DNA from: a virus
Strand: one strand, 5' to 3'
Length of the DNA: 34,589 bases
IMG/VR virus record: IMGVR_UViG_3300042354_000258
Coordinates: 1-34,589 of that record
Shown: piece after piece, positions 30,766 to 34,589 of the stretch
How the letters are laid out: each line of letters opens with the position of its first letter
Numbering within the stretch: position 1 is the stretch's first letter
The notes under the pieces: model-generated
Seen by the model: only the letters and a program-made list of their open reading frames with translations
Databases searched by the model: none
Told to the model about the DNA's origin: nothing
Translations under genes and position numbers: made by a program

Positions 30766-31655
30766 GAACTTCTACTAGAATGGTGGTGTTGGGTGGTTTT
30801 AAATGTGTTCTTGATTTAATTTTTGCTATAGCCTCTGTCGCTTATGGATTAAGACGGCTTTCCAGGTTTTGGACTGGCGCAGCTATAAGAGTAATGAGAA
30901 CTAGTGATAACTCACAATTAGATATAGGTTTTATTGGAGAGGATTTAGACATTGTTACATTATTAGCATTTGTCGGTTCGGACAACGGTGAGATTGTTAT
31001 CTGGTATGACCAATCTGGCAATGGTCGTCATGCAGTTTCAACGGCGGGGAGGCGGCCGCGCATTGTTAGCAATGGCGTTTTACAAACGGAAGGCGGAAAG
31101 CCTGCCATCTTGTTCGATGGCGTGGATGATTATTTAGCTGCCCCTTCTCCGCTTATTGACACAACGCACAGTTTGTTTATTCTGTTCACACCGACGATTG
31201 AAAATGAATTTGGGACTGTTTTTGGGCAGTGGTCTTCGGGGCAAAATGGCCGTTTTTACGTTATTGCAAACCAAGAATCGGCTGGGCCTATTTCGGTTGG
31301 GCGCTTAAACGTATTCAACTCTTCAGCGACGCAAGGCGGAGGAAGCGGAGGAGGCAGTGGTTTCGCCGCAGATGTTGCTATTTCAAATACACCCACTTTA
31401 ATCACATCTATATCAACCACCGGAAGCGAGCAGTGGAAACTGTTTAAGAACGGCGCGGAATGGGATAGCGCAACAATCACGAGCGTCTATACGGGGGTCA
31501 ATAGCACGATAGGTTCGCTGAATGGAACTGGAGCATTGTTCCCATTCGACGGCACTGTATCAGAATTGATTTCGTTCCCATCGGCACTCTCCACCACCGA
31601 CCGCCAAACGCTTGAGCGCAATCAGGGTAAGTACTACAGCATCACAGTAGCTTGA
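30762..31655 (+). CDS. Putative receptor-binding/tail fibre protein with lectin-like domain
   Basis: A 297-residue protein. Residues about 24-135 match a pattern common in phage tail proteins and also in arabinofuranosidase-type beta-sandwiches: YGLRRLSRFWTGAAIRVMR, SDNSQLDIGF, the diagnostic IWYDQSGNGRHAV and KPAILFDGVDDYL. The rest (LFILFTPTIENEFGTVFGQW, a Gly/Ser-rich loop GGGSGGGSG, WKLFKNGAEWDS, FPFDGTVSELISF) fits a laminin-G or concanavalin-like jelly roll. Such domains bind surface sugars, so host-receptor binding is likely. The base composition rises sharply within the gene, near position 31010, from about one third G+C to near one half, and falls again near 31640. This is a sign of a domain swap. 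Confidence 0.6.
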   Translation: MRTSTRMVVLGGFKCVLDLIFAIASVAYGLRRLSRFWTGAAIRVMRTSDNSQLDIGFIGEDLDIVTLLAFVGSDNGEIVIWYDQSGNGRHAVSTAGRRPRIVSNGVLQTEGGKPAILFDGVDDYLAAPSPLIDTTHSLFILFTPTIENEFGTVFGQWSSGQNGRFYVIANQESAGPISVGRLNVFNSSATQGGGSGGGSGFAADVAISNTPTLITSISTTGSEQWKLFKNGAEWDSATITSVYTGVNSTIGSLNGTGALFPFDGTVSELISFPSALSTTDRQTLERNQGKYYSITVA

Positions 31656-31685
31656 GGAAAATCATATTAGTGGATAATTAAAATT

Positions 31686-32123
31686 ATGACAAAACAAGAA
31701 TGGCTGCTTTCTCAAATTGCACAATTCCCTCAACTATCTGCTAGGGAATTAACTTCATACCTCAACGATAAAGTATTAGTAGATAATCCAGTGCCAATAG
31801 GACAAGTATCTGTTGTACCTACAGTAGAAGAAGTATCTACCATAGTGACAGATAGTGAAGTCTTAGCTATAGCTGAAAGTCCAGTCTATTTAAGGATATT
31901 AGATGCTATTACCCAAAATCGACCTGATTGGATTGTTGGCAACTTAACAACATTAAAACGTGGTGGCAAACTAACCCAAGCAAGTTTTGATGCCATCATA
32001 GCCTTACTTCAAAGAACTCAATTAGATCCCAATTACCAAGCGCAAATATTGATAACCCCTGCTGAGTTAGCGGGGTATGGGGCTATTTTAGTTAGTGATG
32101 TTGAGGAATTATTAACTCCCTAA
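31686..32123 (+). CDS. Hypothetical protein next to the receptor-binding protein
   Basis: A 145-residue acidic protein starting at ATG 31686, without a strong ribosome binding site. It is mainly helical: LLSQIAQFPQLSARELTSYL, ILDAITQNRPDWIVGNL, ASFDAIIALLQRTQLD, and a C-terminal ITPAELAGYGAILVSDVEELL. I do not recognise the family. Placement beside the putative fibre suggests a small tail or fibre-assembly protein, but this is a guess. Base composition is again AT-rich as in the neighbours left of 31010. The last 12 bases overlap the 3' end of the convergent terminase gene. Confidence 0.55.
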   Translation: MTKQEWLLSQIAQFPQLSARELTSYLNDKVLVDNPVPIGQVSVVPTVEEVSTIVTDSEVLAIAESPVYLRILDAITQNRPDWIVGNLTTLKRGGKLTQASFDAIIALLQRTQLDPNYQAQILITPAELAGYGAILVSDVEELLTP

Positions 32124-33626
32124 ACTTCCCCCAAATACTAAATTCTGGGATAAACAAGAATGTGCGCCACTTCCCCCGTCTACAACATCATTTGTGGGCG
32201 GGGTTTTTCTACTGCCGTCAAAAGCATCCACATAAGATAAAAAGTCATCATTCCACCAAGCTCTTAGTATTTTTATCTTCCCGCTCCTAGCATCCATAGC
32301 CCAGGGTTTAGCCCGGGTTAATTTATCGCCAAGAGGTTGGACTCCCTTACAATTACACTCAGGCAAAGCTTTTTTGATTGTCCTAATTAAGCTTTGTTCG
32401 TGTCTCCTTGACGCTGAACCGCCCTCTAACTCCCACCGTTGCTTAACTTTTTTACCATCCGCCACGGCCATCGTTACGATTTGGTTATCGCCCTCTTCTG
32501 CTCCTAACTGTTCCCAGTAAACATCTAAGATGTAATATTCATACTCTCCCGTAAATTTATTTTTAACTTTCATCCATTTCTGGGATGCACTAAAGCATGA
32601 GGATGAAGAGGCAACTTCTTTAGCTGTACTGGCCAAATCCCAAAACCTTAAAAATTGGGCAGAAGTTAAATCCATGCTGCTTAACTGTTCTTGATCTATT
32701 ATCTCAAACCACGAACGGTTAAAGACTAATCCTGCCGACCATTTAATCTTCCAATTACCTTTAAGTAACCGCTCCATGTCAACATTAAGTAATGAAAGTA
32801 AATTAGCTTTGTAATCAGGGTTTTGGCTTAAGAGAATCTTATTGTCGTCTAAGGTTGCACTAATAAAAGTTAAGGATTTTGGCGGCGCAATTTTAGCTAA
32901 TTCTGGGAATTTAAGCATTAATTCTTCTGCGGAATCTCCCCAGTGAATAACGTTATTTAAGCGGTAAAAGTATCTTAAAACGCCTGACCTTTCTTCGATA
33001 GGGTATCCCGTCGTAGGGTTAATATACCAATCAATTAATTTAGCTACCCACGAATCTGCGTCAGGGTTACAGGTTGCATCAATCCTTGGCTTAACTCCGC
33101 AGGTACTTCTATTTCTTGAAAATAAGAACCAAAATTGTTTTTCGGTAAATTTATTTAACTCATCAAAACCAATATAGGCTATTTGCGCTCCGGGGAATTT
33201 ATTCTCTACGTCTTTTTCATGTTGAGCGTGACCAAAGCTAATAGCTGCGCCGCTGGGAAATTTCCAATCTAATTTACCCTCTCTTGGAATTGCACCAGGG
33301 ACTAAGCCAAATAATTTCTTAGACTCATCCCATAAACCACCCTCTGTTGTTATTTCAGGCGAAGTCCGGCGGAAGATTACCGCACCATAATTAGGGTTAT
33401 CAATATTAATTAAAGACTTCCTTAACAATGCCCACGACTTCCCGCCTCCGCCGGCTCCTCCATATATGCACACATCAGCGCGCGTATTTACAAAGCTTGT
33501 TTGCTTTCCAGGCTGTGGATCTGGAAGGGTAAAAGTTACCGCATTATTCTTAGCTTTTTCGTTAACCTTGGACTTTAATAAAGTTGTTGGTGCGCCACTT
33601 AAAAAATCTTTTCTTTTGCTTCCCAT
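32112..33626 (-). CDS. terL: Large terminase subunit
   Basis: This 504-residue protein cuts and pumps DNA into the head. ATPase motifs: Walker A IYGGAGGGGKS (Lys63), Walker B YIGFDE (Asp155-Glu156), and the coupling segment DATCNPDADSW at 184-193. The nuclease part has an RNase H-like set of acids: RFWDLASTAKE with Asp330, AMDARSG near 443-449, and DVVDGGSGAH with Asp480 and Asp483. The ATG has AAAGGA close by. No small terminase gene is obvious near it; the small genes at 34130 and beyond are on the other strand. The gene lies alone, separated from the portal by a 6.6 kb plus-strand block. Confidence 0.93.
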   Translation of the reverse strand: MGSKRKDFLSGAPTTLLKSKVNEKAKNNAVTFTLPDPQPGKQTSFVNTRADVCIYGGAGGGGKSWALLRKSLINIDNPNYGAVIFRRTSPEITTEGGLWDESKKLFGLVPGAIPREGKLDWKFPSGAAISFGHAQHEKDVENKFPGAQIAYIGFDELNKFTEKQFWFLFSRNRSTCGVKPRIDATCNPDADSWVAKLIDWYINPTTGYPIEERSGVLRYFYRLNNVIHWGDSAEELMLKFPELAKIAPPKSLTFISATLDDNKILLSQNPDYKANLLSLLNVDMERLLKGNWKIKWSAGLVFNRSWFEIIDQEQLSSMDLTSAQFLRFWDLASTAKEVASSSSCFSASQKWMKVKNKFTGEYEYYILDVYWEQLGAEEGDNQIVTMAVADGKKVKQRWELEGGSASRRHEQSLIRTIKKALPECNCKGVQPLGDKLTRAKPWAMDARSGKIKILRAWWNDDFLSYVDAFDGSRKTPPTNDVVDGGSGAHSCLSQNLVFGGSLGS

Positions 33627-33640
33627 TTCCTTTAAGACTG

Positions 33641-33649
33641 TGCTATAAT
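33641..33649 (+). promoter_or_regulatory. Extended -10 promoter in front of a possible small RNA
   Basis: TGCTATAAT at 33641-33649 is a perfect extended -10 (TGN-TATAAT); no -35 match stands at the normal distance, as is usual for this promoter type. The ten bases TGTGCTATAA also occur at the reductase promoter (19411-19420). Transcription would run rightward, away from the terminase start. Confidence 0.5.
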
Positions 33650-33655
33650 TTATAT

Positions 33656-33738
33656 ATAAGTTAAATTATAGATTTAAAAATTGCATAGGCGACACAAAGT
33701 ATTATCCCAGATGAAGAATAGTCTGGGATATTTTTTTT
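33656..33738 (+). ncRNA. Possible small RNA (~83 bases)
   Basis: An extended -10 promoter at 33641 and an intrinsic terminator at 33703-33738 bound a short stretch without a plausible reading frame. The left part is A/T-rich and partly repetitive; the middle has GCATAGGCGACACAAAGT. The RNA would be made opposite to the terminase leader and could act on it or elsewhere. It is inferred only from flanking signals. Confidence 0.35.
33703..33738 (+). terminator. Intrinsic terminator
   Basis: TATCCCAGA (33703-33711) pairs with TCTGGGATA (33722-33730) with a ten-base loop, and eight T follow (33731-33738). The T run exists only in the rightward direction, so it ends a plus-strand transcript. No plus-strand gene is seen between the terminase and this site. 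Confidence 0.8.
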
Positions 33739-34129
33739 GGATTTTTTTCGTAGATGAAGTGTGTCTAGAGTACCCGCCCACTCTCGCCTTACCCCCGCCT
33801 TAATCTCGACCCCCCCTTAAATAAATTAATTAAAGTCCCGGCACTAAATTTAATTTAAGGATTAATCTAGCGATCGCAAGATAAGAGATAAGAGATAAGA
33901 GATAAGAGATAAGAGATAAGAGATAAGAGATAAACCTTAAATTAAATTAGTGCATAGTGCAGACAAGTTTCGACGCTAAATTAAATTAGCGATCGCTAAG
34001 GAAATATTTAAGAGTTAAATTACTTAGTCCTAGCTTATACATAAAATTAATTTTAAAATACTGTAGCGTTATTTTTAAGAGTGCGTTATTATAAAGAAAG
34101 TTAAGAAAGTTAAAAAAGAGGTAAGGAAA
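33739..34129. other. Noncoding stretch next to the terminase
   Basis: No gene can be supported in this stretch of about 390 bases. It has a C-rich part (CCCGCCCACTCTCGCC near 33773) unlike the AT-rich surroundings, a tandem heptamer array, two HIP1 sites (33870, 33989), several AAATTAAATTAG-like repeats, and GCGTTATT twice (34066, 34083), the second overlapping a -10-like TATTAT before the gene at 34130. A packaging or replication site is possible because of the neighbouring terminase gene, but no proof is visible. Confidence 0.5.
33879..33933. repeat. Tandem heptamer array (AGATAAG)
   Basis: Seven perfect copies of AGATAAG (33879-33927) and a partial eighth (33928-33933). It lies two bases after a HIP1 octamer. 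Seven-base tandem arrays (STRR sequences) are a known trait of heterocystous cyanobacterial genomes such as Anabaena and Calothrix. The array may vary in copy number by slippage. Confidence 0.9.
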
Positions 34130-34366
34130 ATGAAAAATAAAATAGCAGAAATTAAAGCGTTAGTCAAAACAACCTTCCCTGATTTTGCCCTCGAAAACGA
34201 CAAAGATATAACGCCACAATTAGTTAGACGCTATGTCAGACGTAAGCTACCAGAAAACATTCTTTACGAAACCGCCGTTTTAATCCCTAGCACTGGCAAT
34301 TGTTGGATAAGGATAGAGAAATTATGCAACTACTTAAAAACAGTCAAATACTGGGCTAGTTTATAA
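34130..34366 (+). CDS. Small basic protein
   Basis: A 78-residue basic protein (MKNKIAEIKALVKTTFPDF) with a good ribosome binding site, GAGGTAAGGA, before ATG 34130. The segment DITPQLVRRYVRRKLP suggests a helix that could bind nucleic acid, and LIPSTGNCWIRIEKLCNYL is beta/helix. No family is recognised. Just upstream lies a possible -10 (TATTAT at 34087) and the direct repeat GAAAGTTAA. It begins a new plus-strand group that goes on past the right end of the window. Confidence 0.55.
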   Translation: MKNKIAEIKALVKTTFPDFALENDKDITPQLVRRYVRRKLPENILYETAVLIPSTGNCWIRIEKLCNYLKTVKYWASL

Positions 34367-34390
34367 CTTTAAATAAGTTATTGCGGTCGA

Positions 34391-34473
34391 GTGAGTTATG
34401 ACTCCCGACTTAGGTTTAATGCCTAAGCGATCGCATTCTTAATCCTAAGAAGTAGTTAAGCTTAGGATTAAGA
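34391..34473. repeat. Cluster of three hairpins with four CTTAGG/CCTAAG boxes
   Basis: GAGT-TATG-ACTC (34393-34404), CTTAGG/CCTAAG (34409-34414 and 34422-34427) and a perfect 12-base stem CTTAATCCTAAG/CTTAGGATTAAG (34438-34449 and 34461-34472, extendable by one pair) stand in a row. A HIP1 site (34427-34434) lies between them. There is no T run, so they are not terminators. They could be an operator set or a leader structure for the gene at 34516. Confidence 0.6.
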
Positions 34474-34515
34474 GTTAACAAAAAGTAAAAAGTAAAAAAA
34501 TAAGGACATAGGAAA

Positions 34516-34589
34516 ATGCAAGCTAATACATTCGTAACCGGCAACTACTACAAAAATAGCTCTAGAGAGATCATTATTCTCGTTACGTC
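34516..34589 (+). CDS. N-terminal end of an unknown protein (partial)
   Basis: An open frame from ATG 34516 runs off the right edge, showing 24 full codons. The start MQANTFVTGNYYKNSSREII is preceded by ATAGGAAA, with TAAGGACA a little further up. The sequence looks like a beta start, with Tyr and Asn, possibly a short phage peptide related to those elsewhere in such genomes, but too little is visible for a call. It follows a noncoding leader of about 150 bases with three hairpins. Confidence 0.45.
   Translation, partial: MQANTFVTGNYYKNSSREIIILVT

Noticed and set aside
33879-33933. CRISPR array
   Set aside because: The seven-base units follow each other without spacers, so this is a simple tandem repeat.

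Overview
The window is part of the genome of a tailed double-stranded DNA phage with a siphovirus-type tail, most likely infecting a filamentous cyanobacterium; a prophage remnant is less likely. Support for the phage reading: a head and tail set runs mostly leftward on the minus strand (large terminase, portal, protease-capsid fusion, connectors, tail terminator, tail tube, a G/GT-type chaperone pair, a 3664-residue tape measure and a gpM-like tail protein). Support for the host: ten copies of GCGATCGC, the HIP1 element abundant in many cyanobacterial genomes; a tandem heptanucleotide array like the STRR repeats of heterocystous cyanobacteria; and a class II (B12-dependent) ribonucleotide reductase of the monomeric type. 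By eye the DNA is AT-rich. No integrase, repressor or attachment site was seen.

Layout from left to right. Positions 1-1566 hold the end of a probable dCMP deaminase gene, a helix-turn-helix gene, small plus-strand genes and one minus-strand tail gene. Positions 1568-19355 are the tail and head module on the minus strand. Positions 19451-22834 are a plus-strand ribonucleotide reductase gene interrupted in frame by a 332-residue intein. Positions 23031-25522 carry an unrecognised minus-strand gene and the portal, with two small plus-strand genes between them. Positions 25614-29968 are a plus-strand accessory block with adenine and cytosine DNA methyltransferases, an STAS-like protein and several unknowns. 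Positions 30046-32123 hold plus-strand virion or receptor-binding candidates. The large terminase (minus) lies at 32112-33626, followed by a noncoding stretch with a possible small RNA, a tandem repeat and HIP1 sites, and then small plus-strand genes.

Two themes stand out. First, the minus-strand morphogenesis module is cut repeatedly by plus-strand islands that look like morons, with their own promoters and often a terminator. At least three of these promoters share an unusual -35/spacer element, TTGACGACG(A/G)TATA, which suggests one common regulator. Second, the virion genes contain unusual constructions: a tape measure with three different peptidoglycan hydrolase domains, a tail chaperone made by -1 frameshifting on a run of eight A, and a capsid protein fused behind its own protease. 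The reductase and the deaminase would supply deoxynucleotides, and the two methyltransferases would modify the phage DNA, perhaps against host restriction.

All assignments come from reading the sequence. No database search was run, so family names rest on recognised motifs and gene order.
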